Source of the DNA: Acidobacteriaceae bacterium
GTDB taxonomy: Bacteria > Acidobacteriota > Terriglobia > Terriglobales > Acidobacteriaceae
Length of the DNA stretch: 64,000 bases
NCBI GenBank assembly: GCA_025462735.1
Contig: JAOAPC010000011.1
Span: forward strand, 124,001 to 188,000
Reading direction: 5' to 3'
In this document: positions 1 through 9,063 of the stretch, piece by piece
Numbering within the stretch: the first letter of the stretch is position 1
Layout of the letters: each line of letters starts with the position of its first letter
The notes under the pieces: model-generated
What the model saw: the letters and a program-made list of their open reading frames with translations, nothing else
Database searches by the model: none
What the model was told of the DNA's origin: nothing
Program-made: the position numbers and the translations under genes

Positions 1-137
1 ACCTGTAAATCCACATGCCCATTGACTTGAAGAGTGCGTTCGAACTCCCCGCGAACTGCGCTGAATGCTGGCACCGCGCACAAAGCCAAAGCTGTGACCG
101 TGATTGCAATCGCGCCTCGTGAACTGAAAGCTCGCAT
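1..137 (-). CDS. DUF4097-like secreted protein (N-terminal part, cut by window edge)
   Basis: Only the first 45 or so codons are inside the window, and the gene runs off the left edge. The ATG at 137 follows a strong AGGAGG eight bases or fewer upstream. The product starts with a signal peptide (charged MRAFSSRG, then a hydrophobic Ala/Val/Leu run ending near AFSA). Next comes GEFERTLQVNGHVDLQV, which resembles the beginning of DUF4097 beta-strand-repeat proteins common in acidobacteria. Function is unknown. It lies downstream of the adaptor gene on the same strand, but a probable terminator separates them. Confidence 0.6.
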   Translation of the reverse strand, partial: MRAFSSRGAIAITVTALALCAVPAFSAVRGEFERTLQVNGHVDLQ

Positions 138-174
138 GATTTCCTCCTGGGGAAATAGTCCAAAACAGATTCAG

Positions 175-217
175 AAAAACGGGCACGGAACCAAGTCCGG
201 TGACCAGTCCCGTGCCC
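175..217 (-). terminator. Rho-independent terminator after the adaptor gene
   Basis: On the minus strand a stem GGGCACGG / CCGTGCCC (181-188 with 210-217, extendable by a G-T and an A-T pair) is followed at once by GTTTTTCTG. A second perfect hairpin (TCCCGGC-GTGA-GCCGGGA, 221-238) lies between it and the stop codon of the upstream gene. Confidence 0.65.
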
Positions 218-250
218 AACTCCCGGCGTGAGCCGGGAACGCATGAATCC

Positions 251-1465
251 CTACTGCAATATGACCTGATCGCCTTCCTTCAGCCCGTTGAGGACTTCGG
301 TTTTGGCGCCATTAGAAATACCAATGTTGATTGCAACCTTGCGCTGCCCGTCTTTACCCTTGGAATCGGGGATTTGAACTGAAGCCTTGCGGTCTTTGTC
401 GTAGATGATTGAGCCCTCAGGAATTTGCAGGACACTCTTGTGTTCATCGAGGATGATTTCCGCGTTGGCCGTCATCTCTGCCTTCAGCTCGCCGCCCGGA
501 TTGTCAATGGAGACGCGGACTTCGAAGGTGGTGACGTTATCCTTTTCCACGCCCATTGGAGAAATTTTCGTGACCACGCCGGTAAAAGTCTTGTCTTTGA
601 AGGACTCGACCTTTATTCGCGCCGGCTGTCCCATGTATACGCGTCCGATGTCGCTCTCGTCCACCTTGCCCTTGACATAAACCTTGCTTGTGTCACCGAT
701 TGTCATTACCAGGGTTGCGCTCGATCCCAAAACCAGGATGGAGCTGACTGCGTCGCCCATTTCCACATCTCGCGAAAGCACAATGCCGTCGATCGGCGAA
801 GTAATATCGGTATAGTTCAACTGTTCAACCAATTGCTTGAGATTGGCTTGGTCCGCTGCCACCTGGGCCTGCGACTGCGCTATTTTGGCCTGTAGCACGG
901 TCATTTGTGCCCGCGCCACATTCTGCTTGTTGACCGCCATCCGGTAATCTTTTTCGGCATCATCGAGCGCGGATTGCGACACCACGCCGCCTCTTTGCAT
1001 TTCCAGGTTCCGTTCGTAAGAGCGTTTCAGCAGCGGCACGTCCGGGCCTTCAGCATCTACCTTGGCGCGTTCGTAATCGGCCTGTGCGCCCTTCATGCTT
1101 GCCTGTGCGGCAAGAAGCGCCGCGCGCGATTGCTCAACTCCCGCTTCGATTTCAACTTTATCGAGCTGCGCCAGAAGCTGTCCCTTTTTCACTCGGTCGC
1201 CATATTCCACATACAACTTTTTCACGATGCCGCTGGCCTTCGACTTCACTTCCACCTTGGTGATGGGCTCAACTTTTCCGGTAGCCACCACGCTCTTGGC
1301 TAAGTCGCCCTTTTCAACTTTGGCGAGTTTTGAGGGGTCAATTTTCGAACTGCCGTGCGAGAACGCGACGGCAACGCCGGCGATCAGCACAAGGACGACT
1401 ACGATGACGGAAATTATGATGATGCGATTGCGCCGCTTCTTGCGTGCGTTTACGTTGCCGTTCAC
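251..1465 (-). CDS. HlyD/MacA-type periplasmic adaptor subunit of an efflux pump
   Basis: 404 residues. A basic N-terminus (KKRRNR) is followed by one membrane segment at about 15-35, so the protein is anchored in the inner membrane and projects into the periplasm. Then come a barrel-sandwich half (VEVKSKASGIVKKLYVEYGDRVKKGQLLAQLD), a long Ala/Gln-rich coiled coil at about 100-215, the second lipoyl half (ITSPIDGIVLSRDVEMGDAV) and beta-barrel domains. This is the MacA/HlyD order. The start is GTG, chosen for its AAGGAGGAG site. Such adaptors bridge an inner-membrane ABC or RND transporter to an outer-membrane channel. No partner gene is adjacent inside the window; one may lie beyond the left edge. 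Confidence 0.88.
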   Translation of the reverse strand: MNGNVNARKKRRNRIIIISVIVVVLVLIAGVAVAFSHGSSKIDPSKLAKVEKGDLAKSVVATGKVEPITKVEVKSKASGIVKKLYVEYGDRVKKGQLLAQLDKVEIEAGVEQSRAALLAAQASMKGAQADYERAKVDAEGPDVPLLKRSYERNLEMQRGGVVSQSALDDAEKDYRMAVNKQNVARAQMTVLQAKIAQSQAQVAADQANLKQLVEQLNYTDITSPIDGIVLSRDVEMGDAVSSILVLGSSATLVMTIGDTSKVYVKGKVDESDIGRVYMGQPARIKVESFKDKTFTGVVTKISPMGVEKDNVTTFEVRVSIDNPGGELKAEMTANAEIILDEHKSVLQIPEGSIIYDKDRKASVQIPDSKGKDGQRKVAINIGISNGAKTEVLNGLKEGDQVILQ

Positions 1466-1781
1466 AACTCCTCCTTAACAATCCGGTCTGTCTTGCTCTT
1501 TGCTTGGCTGTCGCTCAATGATACGAGGCACTCCCGAAATTTGTTCCCCAAGGCGGTAATCCCGGATCAGAAGGCCAGAGATTGTCTGTGCCCTCTAATT
1601 AGACCAGCCAGAGGACAAAATGAAAGCAGGAAACCAGCGGTTACTTTTCAGCGTTGACGACAGCAACCGTTCCGAAAGTGGGTGGCGGGAGCGTGCTTCC
1701 AGAGCTGTACTTATTCTAGCTTCCGCAGTGGCCCGAAGAAAAACATAAAAGGAGCTTTGGAATGTTAAAATTAGGGCTTAA
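1466..1781. other. Intergenic region between divergent genes
   Basis: 316 bases between the adaptor gene (minus) and the CNNM/CBS gene (plus). It should contain both promoters. I found no coding ORF, clear hairpin or confident promoter pair. Confidence 0.5.
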
Positions 1782-3152
1782 ATGATCGCTTTTGTGCTGC
1801 TCAGGGTCTTGTTGATCGTCGCCCTGGTAGCGGCCAACGCTTTCTTTGCCGCTGCCGAGTTCGCGCTGGTCAGTGTCCGCGAAACCCGCATCGAGCAGCT
1901 TATCCGCGCCCGCCGTATCGGAGCGCGCATCCTGCAAAGACTGCACCGCAACTTGGACGAAGTCGTCAACGGTGTGCAACTTGGCGTCACCGTGGTCAGC
2001 CTTACGCTTGGCTGGATCGGTGAGCCTATGGTCGCCCATTTCGTCGAGGGCTTCCAATTCCTGCAGCGTGTCCCGCACGTGCTGGTTTACGCACACGGCA
2101 TTGCCATCGGTATTGCCTTCGGGCTGATCACCTTTCTGCACGTGATCCTGGGCGAACTTGTGCCGAAGTCGCTCGCCTTGCAGCGGGCAGAGCAGGTGGC
2201 TCTCGCAGTAGCGGGGCCGATGGACGTTTTTCTCACTCTCACCCGCCCTTTAATTTTCATAATGGGTAGGTCTGCCGGATGGGTCTTGAGGATGTTCGGC
2301 CTACGCAGAGTGCGCCAGGGTCCGGTGCATTCACCCGATGAGGTCAAGCTGATAGTGAGCGCCAGCAGGGAACTGGGGCAGATTACTCCCGCGCAGGAAG
2401 ACATGGTTCACCACGCGCTGGAACTGGAAAACACTACAGTCCGAGAGGTGATGGTTCCGCGGCCCGATATTTTCTCTTTGCCGGGCGATATCACGCTGCA
2501 AGACGCAATCGACCGTGTGGTCGAGGAACAGCACTCACGGGTTCCAGTCTACGATCCTCAAAGCGGCCCCGAGCATATTATCGGCATACTCTACGCCAAG
2601 GACCTGATGCGGTGGGCTGGTCTGCGGCTTACCACGCGTCCCCTGGCGGTTCCTTCCCGCGTCTCCGAAATGAAGATCAGCCAGGTCATGCACGACGCCA
2701 TGGTGGTGCCCGAGACCAAGCCGCTTTCTGAGCTGCTGGAAGAATTCAAAGACCGAAAACGCCACATGGCAATTGTGGTCGACGAATTTGGTTCCACCAC
2801 CGGCCTGATTACCGCTGAGGACATTCTCGAACAGCTAGTAGGCGAAATTGAAGATGAGTATGACGTGGCCTCGCTCGCCGCTCCCCAATCTGCCGGTAGC
2901 AAAACTCTTTTGCTCGAAGGCACGACCGGTCTTCGCGATCTCGAATCGCAATACGATCTCCTGTTGCCGCGCGACGCAGGCTTCGAAACCCTCGCCGGTT
3001 TCATGCTCTCAAAGCTGCAGAAGATCCCCGCGATCGGCGATTCCTGTTACTACGGCGGCCGCCGCTTCACCGTCGAAGAGATGGACGGCTACCGCATCGC
3101 ACGTGTAAGGATCGAAGACGCCCAGCCCGCCGCCGCCCAAGCCGGGGACTAA
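1782..3152 (+). CDS. CNNM / CBS-pair / CorC_HlyC domain membrane protein
   Basis: 456 residues in the standard order of the HlyC/CorC (CNNM) family. A DUF21 membrane domain spans about 1-195, starting MIAFVLLRVLLIVALVAANAFFAAAEFALVS in outline, with the hallmark AAEFALVSVR. A CBS pair spans about 205-325, including REVMVPRPDI and SRVPVYD. The C-terminal CorC_HlyC domain spans about 350-440. Relatives are Mg2+/Co2+ transport-associated or Na+/Mg2+ exchange proteins of the inner membrane; the old name hemolysin is misleading. The family length is normal and the gene stands alone. Confidence 0.9.
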   Translation: MIAFVLLRVLLIVALVAANAFFAAAEFALVSVRETRIEQLIRARRIGARILQRLHRNLDEVVNGVQLGVTVVSLTLGWIGEPMVAHFVEGFQFLQRVPHVLVYAHGIAIGIAFGLITFLHVILGELVPKSLALQRAEQVALAVAGPMDVFLTLTRPLIFIMGRSAGWVLRMFGLRRVRQGPVHSPDEVKLIVSASRELGQITPAQEDMVHHALELENTTVREVMVPRPDIFSLPGDITLQDAIDRVVEEQHSRVPVYDPQSGPEHIIGILYAKDLMRWAGLRLTTRPLAVPSRVSEMKISQVMHDAMVVPETKPLSELLEEFKDRKRHMAIVVDEFGSTTGLITAEDILEQLVGEIEDEYDVASLAAPQSAGSKTLLLEGTTGLRDLESQYDLLLPRDAGFETLAGFMLSKLQKIPAIGDSCYYGGRRFTVEEMDGYRIARVRIEDAQPAAAQAGD

Positions 3153-3173
3153 GCTCCATGCATCCGTTCAGAC

Positions 3174-3352
3174 GGCGTCATCCCGATGTTCCGCGCTTTC
3201 ACCAGCGGGGCGAGGGATCTGGCGTGCATTGTCAGTCGAGACGCAGTCATGTTTAGCCGGGGAAGCACTTTGCTTTACAGCTGTCCTCTGTGGTCCTCGC
3301 AGGAAGCTTCACTCGGCTGAAGAATGCCGGGCTCGGGGGGGACGCATTTCCA
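3174..3352. repeat. REP-like paired element, copy 1
   Basis: The left arm (about 3174-3228) begins GGCGTCATCCCGA and contains GGGGCGAGGGATCTGGCG. It is nearly identical to the left arm of a second copy at 5221-5275. A diverged inverted arm (about 3306-3352: CTTCACTCGGCTGAA...GACGCATTT) closes the element. No ORF is inside. It separates the CNNM gene from the next gene; the rest of this 400-base gap (3353-3559) holds nothing I recognise. Confidence 0.7.
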
Positions 3353-3559
3353 AAAGAAAAGCGGCGGAACCCCAGAGTTGAAGTTATTTTGTGTTCGCGG
3401 TCACTAGACAGCGCGAGTAGTTCAGGACATACTAAAAAACTTTGAGTGCGGTACGAGGCAGGGGACTTGGGGATTCAAGGTCGATAGAATGGGAAGGGCG
3501 ACTCTATGTCCTACATGTAGCATTCAGCCATAAAAAACTTTCCAAAGCGAGGGGAACCC

Positions 3560-4042
3560 ATGAGAGCAATTCTGGCTATCGCTATGCTTCTGGCACTTGC
3601 TTCCCATTGTCTAGCCTTCGTCGATTCACCTCGACCAAGATACACAACGCTAATTGTGGAATACACGGGAGAGAGTATAGGCGGATCGGCCCTTCCGGTT
3701 GTAATCACCACGTCACAGGAAGAGGGGGAGTGGTACAAGCAACATTTCTCGGGAGACATGGCATTTTTACTTGCCTACGTCCAGTTAGTGCCCCAATCAG
3801 CTCTTAATGAGATTACGGAATTGCCGTTATTAAAGCGTGCATTGCATGGGGCTAAGCCAGTGGACGATGAACCTAAAACAGCTCAGAACGCGAGATTCAC
3901 TGCTGGTGTTGGGCATGATTATGTGCAGATTATTCTAGAGAAACAACCGAGCACGAAGATACTGAAGAGCCTTGAAAGGATCGCTGCCAAATATCCGTTG
4001 CTAAATGCCGGGGTTCATCAACTTGAGTACAAGCTGAGATAA
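3560..4042 (+). CDS. Secreted hypothetical protein
   Basis: 160 residues. The ATG follows GAGGGGAACCC. A signal peptide is clear (MRAILAIAMLLALASHCLAF, cleavage near residue 19-20). The mature part is small and mixed charge, with no membrane segment and no motif I recognise. It includes a Tyr/Thr beta-like stretch (RYTTLIVEYTGESIGG) and an amphipathic C-terminal region (KILKSLERIAAKYPLL). It stands alone between two repeat-containing gaps. Its codon choice is less GC-rich than that of its neighbours. No function is proposed. Confidence 0.65.
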   Translation: MRAILAIAMLLALASHCLAFVDSPRPRYTTLIVEYTGESIGGSALPVVITTSQEEGEWYKQHFSGDMAFLLAYVQLVPQSALNEITELPLLKRALHGAKPVDDEPKTAQNARFTAGVGHDYVQIILEKQPSTKILKSLERIAAKYPLLNAGVHQLEYKLR

Positions 4043-4204
4043 GTTACGGAAAACTCGGCTAATAGTGAGGACGAAAGTCAAGACTTAGCAACACCGACGT
4101 AAACAAGCGTCGAGAGTCCGAAAGGATGCGAACAACAACGACTCCGTGTCAAACTGCAGGACCCTATTGTGGCCAAGGTTGACTCCCAAAGGCACTGAAC
4201 GCGC

Positions 4205-5167
4205 GTGGGAATGCAGCGAAAAACTTGTTATCAAATAAAACCTGTGAGAGCCCTTCGATACCTCTTCGCGCGTGCGTTGTACACATTGCCGGTCCTCTGG
4301 CTGGTGGTCTCGGTTGTTTTTCTCCTGATTCATCTCGTCCCCGGCGATCCCATTCTGCAAATGCTCGGCGAAGGCGCGCCCGTCACGGACATCGCTGCCA
4401 CTCGCCACGCCTACGGCTTGGATGTTCCGCTTGGGCAGCAATATCTGCATTACTGGAAAGGCGTGTTGCATGGCGACCTCGGGCCGTCGCTGCGCTTCAA
4501 CCAGAGTGTGGGCAGTCTGATCGTTCATAGGTATCCTTACACTCTGCAATTGACCGTCGCCTCTTTGCTGGTCGCGATCTTGATTTCAATTCCCGCAGGA
4601 GTTCGTTCTGCACAGCGCCGAGGCCGATGGGATGACAAGCTGCTCAGTGTCGTCAGCTTGTTTGGATTATCCTTTCCAAATTTCGCGCTGGGCCCGATTC
4701 TGATTTTATTTTTCGCGATCAAGCTTGGATTGTTGCCGGTTTCTGGTTCAGGGAGCCTGGAGCATCTGGTACTGCCTGCGATCACCATGGGCAGCGCCTT
4801 GGCGGCGATTCTCACTCGCATGGTGCGTACATCGATGCTCGAAGAGTTGGGGCATGATTACGTTCGCACCGCCCGCGCCAAAGGCCTCCCCGAGCGGACA
4901 GTGGTCTATCGCCACGCGTTGCGCAATGCGATGTTGCCGATCCTCACCGTGCTCGGTCTACAGTTTGGAGCGCTGCTAGCGGGTGCGATCGTGACCGAAA
5001 AGATTTTTTCCTGGCCCGGGATCGGGCGGCTCACCATCGACGCGATTGGCAATCGCGATTATTTCCTGGTGCAGGGATGCATTCTCGCGATTGGCCTGAC
5101 TTACGTTCTAGTGAATTTCCTTACTGATTTGCTGTATTCGGTGGCGAATCCGAGGATAAGGCAGTGA
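4205..5167 (+). CDS. DppB/OppB-type ABC transporter permease (orphan)
   Basis: Up to 320 residues. It has the family N-terminus (RYLFARALYTLPVLWLVVSV, then HLVPGDPI), about six membrane segments, and the EAA loop that contacts the ATPase (MLEELGHDYVRTARAKGLPE). The end is typical (DLLYSVANPRIRQ). This is the inner-membrane permease of a dipeptide/oligopeptide/nickel-type importer. The start is uncertain: GTG 4205, ATG 4211 or GTG 4244. The last gives the usual family N-terminus, but none has a good ribosome site. No DppC, DppD/F ATPase or binding-protein gene is adjacent, which is unusual. Confidence 0.82.
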   Translation: MGMQRKTCYQIKPVRALRYLFARALYTLPVLWLVVSVVFLLIHLVPGDPILQMLGEGAPVTDIAATRHAYGLDVPLGQQYLHYWKGVLHGDLGPSLRFNQSVGSLIVHRYPYTLQLTVASLLVAILISIPAGVRSAQRRGRWDDKLLSVVSLFGLSFPNFALGPILILFFAIKLGLLPVSGSGSLEHLVLPAITMGSALAAILTRMVRTSMLEELGHDYVRTARAKGLPERTVVYRHALRNAMLPILTVLGLQFGALLAGAIVTEKIFSWPGIGRLTIDAIGNRDYFLVQGCILAIGLTYVLVNFLTDLLYSVANPRIRQ

Positions 5168-5220
5168 AAGATCCGTCATTTGTCGTCGCCGTCGCGTCAG
5201 GACCCCGCATTTCCTAATAT

Positions 5221-5411
5221 GGCGTCATCCCGAAGACCCGCGCTTTTACCGGCGGGGCGAGGGATCTGGCGTGCAGCGGCACCCAAGGGTTCGGAGTGTT
5301 ATGCCCTCACAGACAGAGCGAAGGACCTCGTTCTGTGAATCCTACGAGACGATCCGCGCAAGATCCCTCACTCGGGCTGAAAAGCTCCGAGTTTCGGGAT
5401 GACGCATTTTC
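5221..5411. repeat. REP-like paired element, copy 2
   Basis: Two arms of about 50 bases in inverted orientation. Left: GGCGTCATCCCGAAGACC...GAGGGATCTGGCG. Right, read on the minus strand: GCGTCATCCCGAAACTC...GAGGGATCTTGCG. The left arm matches copy 1 at 3174 closely. It fills the gap between the convergent permease and GH16 genes, so it could also stop transcripts. Confidence 0.75.
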
Positions 5412-5423
5412 GGGAACGGTCTT

Positions 5424-6908
5424 TTAGTTTACCGTCAAATTAAAGTTAGTGCTTGCAGACGGTGTAGCCGCGTCAGAGCTGCTGACCGTGTATGCGTTAA
5501 CCGTTACCGTGTAACTGCCTGGAGTCGTCCCGTTCGATCCGCCTCCTCCGCCACCACCCCCACCTCCGCCTGACCCGCCGCCGCAGGCTGGCCAAGCGCT
5601 TATCGTGAGGACCAGACATCCCAGCATGGTGCCGAGCCTTAGCTGCTTTCCATGCCGCCGAATCGGCAGCAACGTTAGTGCAAGAACAGTCGCACCCGCA
5701 AGTCCAAGCCAGCTCACAGAGGAAATTCCAGCTGACGCAGTATTCGCTGTGGTCGTCACCGTGACGGTTGCTGCTGCAGTCGAAGAGTTGCTGAAATCGA
5801 CGGTGTATTGGTTGACCGAATCACTGGTCGTAACCAGGCAACTCGCTTTCGGAGCGGGCGTCGTGCAGGAAAACGCCGTGCGCCCCGTCCCTTGAGTTTG
5901 CGTTAGATTCAACGTCGTCGTGTTTCCGCTGCTCGCGCCTGCCTTGAGCGAAATCGCAGTTGGCTGCGTGAGTTGCGGCACTACCGGCGAGGGCACGTAT
6001 TGCCGAACGTAGTCCACCAGCATCGGGGCCTGGCTTCCGGTTGCCGAATCCGTCGGGGCGCCAAGCGTTCCGCCCACTGCAATGTTCATGATGATGAAAA
6101 ATGGGTTGTTCGAACTGCTGAACGGCCAAGCGTCCCCAGAGGGCAGGTCGGAGGCGGTCACGACGAAGTACGGCTTCGTAGGGTCGTCGATGTAATACTG
6201 AATCATGTTTGCCGACCAGATCTGACCGTAGGTGTGAAAGGCGGTATCGATTTGCTCGCCACTTGGTAACGTGAAGCAATGGCCTTTGCCGATGCCGGCA
6301 GTGACCTGAGTGTGAATGGTCGAGCAATTTCCGGTAGCGCCCGGGCCGGCAATGTTCGAAGTGGTTGGCCAGTTCTCCATGACGTCAGACTCGCCCACCG
6401 TAGGCCACGTAACTCCCGGCTGTGAACCGAGGTTCCAGAACGCGGGCCACAAGCCAGCGTGCGAAGGAATCTGAAGATTGGCTTCAATTCGCCCAGACTT
6501 GAAACTTTGCTTTCCTGCTGTTTTCAGCCGAGCCGAAGTCCACGTGCTTCCTACAGAGCGGACCTGGATCGCAAGATGTCCGCTGCCATCAATGTAAGCG
6601 TTGGGATTGCTGTTGCTGCAAGGTGCTGTGGCAGGATTGACCGTCGGATCGCAATAAGTTTCGAGTTCGTTATTTCCGAAGCCGCTATTTCCGGTGTCGT
6701 AGGTCCACTTGGTGCTATCGATTGGGCTGTTCAGAGCGCCATTGAATTCATCGCACCACTGCGTGGTCCAAGTTACGGATCCCGTAGCGCCAGTGGTCCC
6801 GCATTGCGCCCGCCCGAGACTTGTCCCTAGAACCACAAACGCTGCTATCAGGAACAGCCGCTGAATTGTTCCTGGAAAACAGACTGAAGAGAATCTATCT
6901 GCGATCAA
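5424..6908 (-). CDS. Glycoside hydrolase family 16 (laminarinase-type) with C-terminal membrane/Gly-rich module
   Basis: 494 residues, TTG start. A signal peptide (about 17-34, ending LGRAQ) is followed by a GH16 jelly roll from about 40 to 310. The catalytic ExDxxE is ESDVME at residues 173-178, with Glu173 as likely nucleophile and Glu178 as acid/base. FKSGRIEA and WPAFWNLG are also family-typical. It probably cuts beta-1,3- or mixed-linked glucans outside the cell. After an Ig-like stretch (about 310-395) comes a hydrophobic segment, a basic loop (PIRRHGKQ), a second hydrophobic segment ending WPAC, a run of about 15 Gly, and GSYTVTV. The same tail arrangement ends the sedolisin at 39535. 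Confidence 0.9.
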   Translation of the reverse strand: MIADRFSSVCFPGTIQRLFLIAAFVVLGTSLGRAQCGTTGATGSVTWTTQWCDEFNGALNSPIDSTKWTYDTGNSGFGNNELETYCDPTVNPATAPCSNSNPNAYIDGSGHLAIQVRSVGSTWTSARLKTAGKQSFKSGRIEANLQIPSHAGLWPAFWNLGSQPGVTWPTVGESDVMENWPTTSNIAGPGATGNCSTIHTQVTAGIGKGHCFTLPSGEQIDTAFHTYGQIWSANMIQYYIDDPTKPYFVVTASDLPSGDAWPFSSSNNPFFIIMNIAVGGTLGAPTDSATGSQAPMLVDYVRQYVPSPVVPQLTQPTAISLKAGASSGNTTTLNLTQTQGTGRTAFSCTTPAPKASCLVTTSDSVNQYTVDFSNSSTAAATVTVTTTANTASAGISSVSWLGLAGATVLALTLLPIRRHGKQLRLGTMLGCLVLTISAWPACGGGSGGGGGGGGGGGSNGTTPGSYTVTVNAYTVSSSDAATPSASTNFNLTVN

Positions 6909-7045
6909 GCGCTGGTTCCGTTATTCAGTTGACGTTTGGATTGCTTACGACAGATGAGCTCAAAGCTGCCCACCCGCTCGCAGCGAAGCTATCGCGAGTT
7001 AAGTGGGCTTGTCAATGAAAAATCGATTTTCTAGGAATAAGGAAG

Positions 7046-7990
7046 TTACGCCAGCAGCGGCAGGGAAGTTCCTTGCTGGCCTTCGCCCACCGGATCCGCA
7101 ATCGCCTTAAGCTGCGGATAATGCTCCAGCAGCGCCTCGGGGGCAATCACGCGTCGCCCGGTCAACATGTGCTTGAGCTGCAGCGCATTGACTCCGGCTT
7201 TGGCCTCGAAGTGATTATTCGTGACCACAAACGTAATCTTCGCCTGCTGCGCGATGTTTTCTACGCGCTCTTTCCATCCCGCCAGCTCGTTCGGTTTGTA
7301 CAGATAGTTGTAGCGATCGGCGCAGGTCTCGGCTTCGAACCACTGGTCATAATTTCGCCCGTGCAGCCGGACATATCCGATGGCAGAGGTCACGTGCGAA
7401 GTCGGCTCAAGCGACCGCCCAATCTGCGGCTGGTCAATATTCACGAAGCTGACATTTCTTTCTGAGAAGTAAGCGATGGTCTCCGGATTGTTCCACGTGG
7501 AGTGCCGCACCTCGACGGCGCGCGGATACTCAATGAAATCTCGCAGCAGGGTTTCCAGATATTCGCGATTCAGCGCCGTGTTTTTGAACGAGACCGGAAA
7601 TTGGATCAGCAGGGCGCCGAACTTTCCCGTGGCCGCGAGCGCATCCAGCCCCTGGCGCGCCAGCCGCTCGTCTTCGTCATTGGGATGGATTGAGACCGCG
7701 GACGTTGGCTCCATCGCCGCCAGCGGTGAATGCGTAAACGACCGGTGCAGCTTCGCAGTGAACAGAAAATTGGGATTGGCGTCCGAAACAATGCGAGCCC
7801 AAAGCTTCGCTAGCTCCGGCTTAATGTGCCCGTAGAAAGAAGTATTGATTTCAACTACATCGAAGCAGCGCGCCACCAGCTCCAGCGGATGCTGCTTCCG
7901 CCGCGACATTCCGGGGGGATAGAACACGCCTTCCCAGTCTTTGTAGGACCATCCAGCCGTACCTACGCGAACCTGACTGCTTGGGACCAT
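7046..7990 (-). CDS. DUF72 family protein (YecE-like)
   Basis: 314 residues covering the full DUF72 TIM-barrel-like fold. Visible marks are VRVGTAGWSYKDWEGVFYP near the N-terminus, FDVVEINTSFYG, FLFTAKLHRSFTH, the VEVRHSTW segment and YVRLHGRNYDQW. The biochemical role of the family is not established; some members sit near DNA-repair or metal genes, but no such context is seen here. It stands alone between the GH16 gene and the CAP-domain gene on the same strand. Confidence 0.85.
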   Translation of the reverse strand: MVPSSQVRVGTAGWSYKDWEGVFYPPGMSRRKQHPLELVARCFDVVEINTSFYGHIKPELAKLWARIVSDANPNFLFTAKLHRSFTHSPLAAMEPTSAVSIHPNDEDERLARQGLDALAATGKFGALLIQFPVSFKNTALNREYLETLLRDFIEYPRAVEVRHSTWNNPETIAYFSERNVSFVNIDQPQIGRSLEPTSHVTSAIGYVRLHGRNYDQWFEAETCADRYNYLYKPNELAGWKERVENIAQQAKITFVVTNNHFEAKAGVNALQLKHMLTGRRVIAPEALLEHYPQLKAIADPVGEGQQGTSLPLLA

Positions 7991-8067
7991 TTATTCATTT
8001 AAGCAGGTATGCGGTACGGTGGGCAATGCGGGCGATCGTTGATAAAAGCACGTGCAGTTGCGTCTTA

Positions 8068-8919
8068 TCAGTAGAACACCAGCACCACCCAGTACGCGCC
8101 ATGCGGGTACTTCTCCGTGCGCGCGTAGCAGGTGCCAGCGGAGTAGGTATGCAATCCGCGCTGTGCGATCACTTTGGAAATGTCGGAAGGCAGCGACTCC
8201 GGCTTCATGCTGGTATAGCGCAGCATATATGCCCCCGGCTGAGGGCTTGCCCCACTCAGAGAGTCTGCCTGGGCCATCGCACAGGCGCTCGATTGCACAT
8301 CGCCATCATTGATCCGTTGCAGCCGCGGCATTTTTGCCTGTGCTCGCAACTGTTCCACGCTGTCCGAGACCAGCGCCTGCGCTTGCTGCACGGAGTAGGT
8401 CGCCATGCTTAGGCCGAAGTCCTGCGCCACATAAAGCATGTGCCGCTGCCGAAAGACGCCGAACCCAGCCACGTTGAATTTTGGGCTGAGCAGGTTATCG
8501 CGGTGCGGCGGAGACGCCATCAGCGCGTTATGCGCCTGGTCTACGTTCCCAGCCATCGCCACGTTTTCGCCTTCACGCTCCAGATGCAAATCCGAAGCGG
8601 CAGCAATTCGGGCAGTAGGGGAGGGCTCTCCGGAAAATTGATGTGAAATGCGTTTCTGCGCGGCCATTTCAGCCGCATGCTTCCGTGCCGCCCGGACCAG
8701 TCCTGCGTCCATCTTAAGCGGCGGCAAGCCTGCTTGCGCCCGGTCGGAATTGGCTTTGTCCAAGAGCTCGCGCTCAGCTTGGGCGTCGAAATTCGGAGCG
8801 TCGAAAGGCGAAACCTGCTGCCAGGAACTGTTCGGGACGGTATCCGCGGTTGCGACCGGCAAAGCCGCGCCTGCGGCCGCCAGATGCAAGGGAATCGACG
8901 CGATAAGGGCGAGGAACAT
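8068..8919 (-). CDS. Secreted CAP-domain (SCP/PR1-like) protein
   Basis: 283 residues. A signal peptide at 1-20 is followed by a CAP domain at about 48-165. Visible are LLDKANSDRAQAGLPPL, the His-containing helix (ARKHAAEMAAQKRISHQF), GENVAMAG and SPPHRDNLLSPKFNVAGFGV. The remaining 110 residues show no known domain and carry two Cys pairs. Bacterial CAP proteins are extracytoplasmic and mostly of unknown role. The gene diverges from rmuC with a 144-base spacer that must hold both promoters. Confidence 0.85.
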   Translation of the reverse strand: MFLALIASIPLHLAAAGAALPVATADTVPNSSWQQVSPFDAPNFDAQAERELLDKANSDRAQAGLPPLKMDAGLVRAARKHAAEMAAQKRISHQFSGEPSPTARIAAASDLHLEREGENVAMAGNVDQAHNALMASPPHRDNLLSPKFNVAGFGVFRQRHMLYVAQDFGLSMATYSVQQAQALVSDSVEQLRAQAKMPRLQRINDGDVQSSACAMAQADSLSGASPQPGAYMLRYTSMKPESLPSDISKVIAQRGLHTYSAGTCYARTEKYPHGAYWVVLVFY

Positions 8920-9063
8920 GAGCCTTTTCAGCTCAAAACGCCAAATTGGGCGTTTCGGGCGGTCCGTGTCTACGTTCCAGATGCCCTGGGAGGAATCTGC
9001 TTTGCTTAAGAAAGAATAACTTCTACAATCCGGCTCAGCACCTTACACCGGAGACATTACGAA

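Noticed and set aside
3174-5411. CRISPR array from the repeated segments at 3174 and 5221
   Set aside because: Only two copies, 2 kb apart, with no regular spacers and no cas genes.
5424-6327. Plus- and minus-strand overlapping frames inside the GH16 gene
   Set aside because: They are high-GC shadow frames without ribosome sites or family motifs; the GH16 catalytic motif fixes the real frame.
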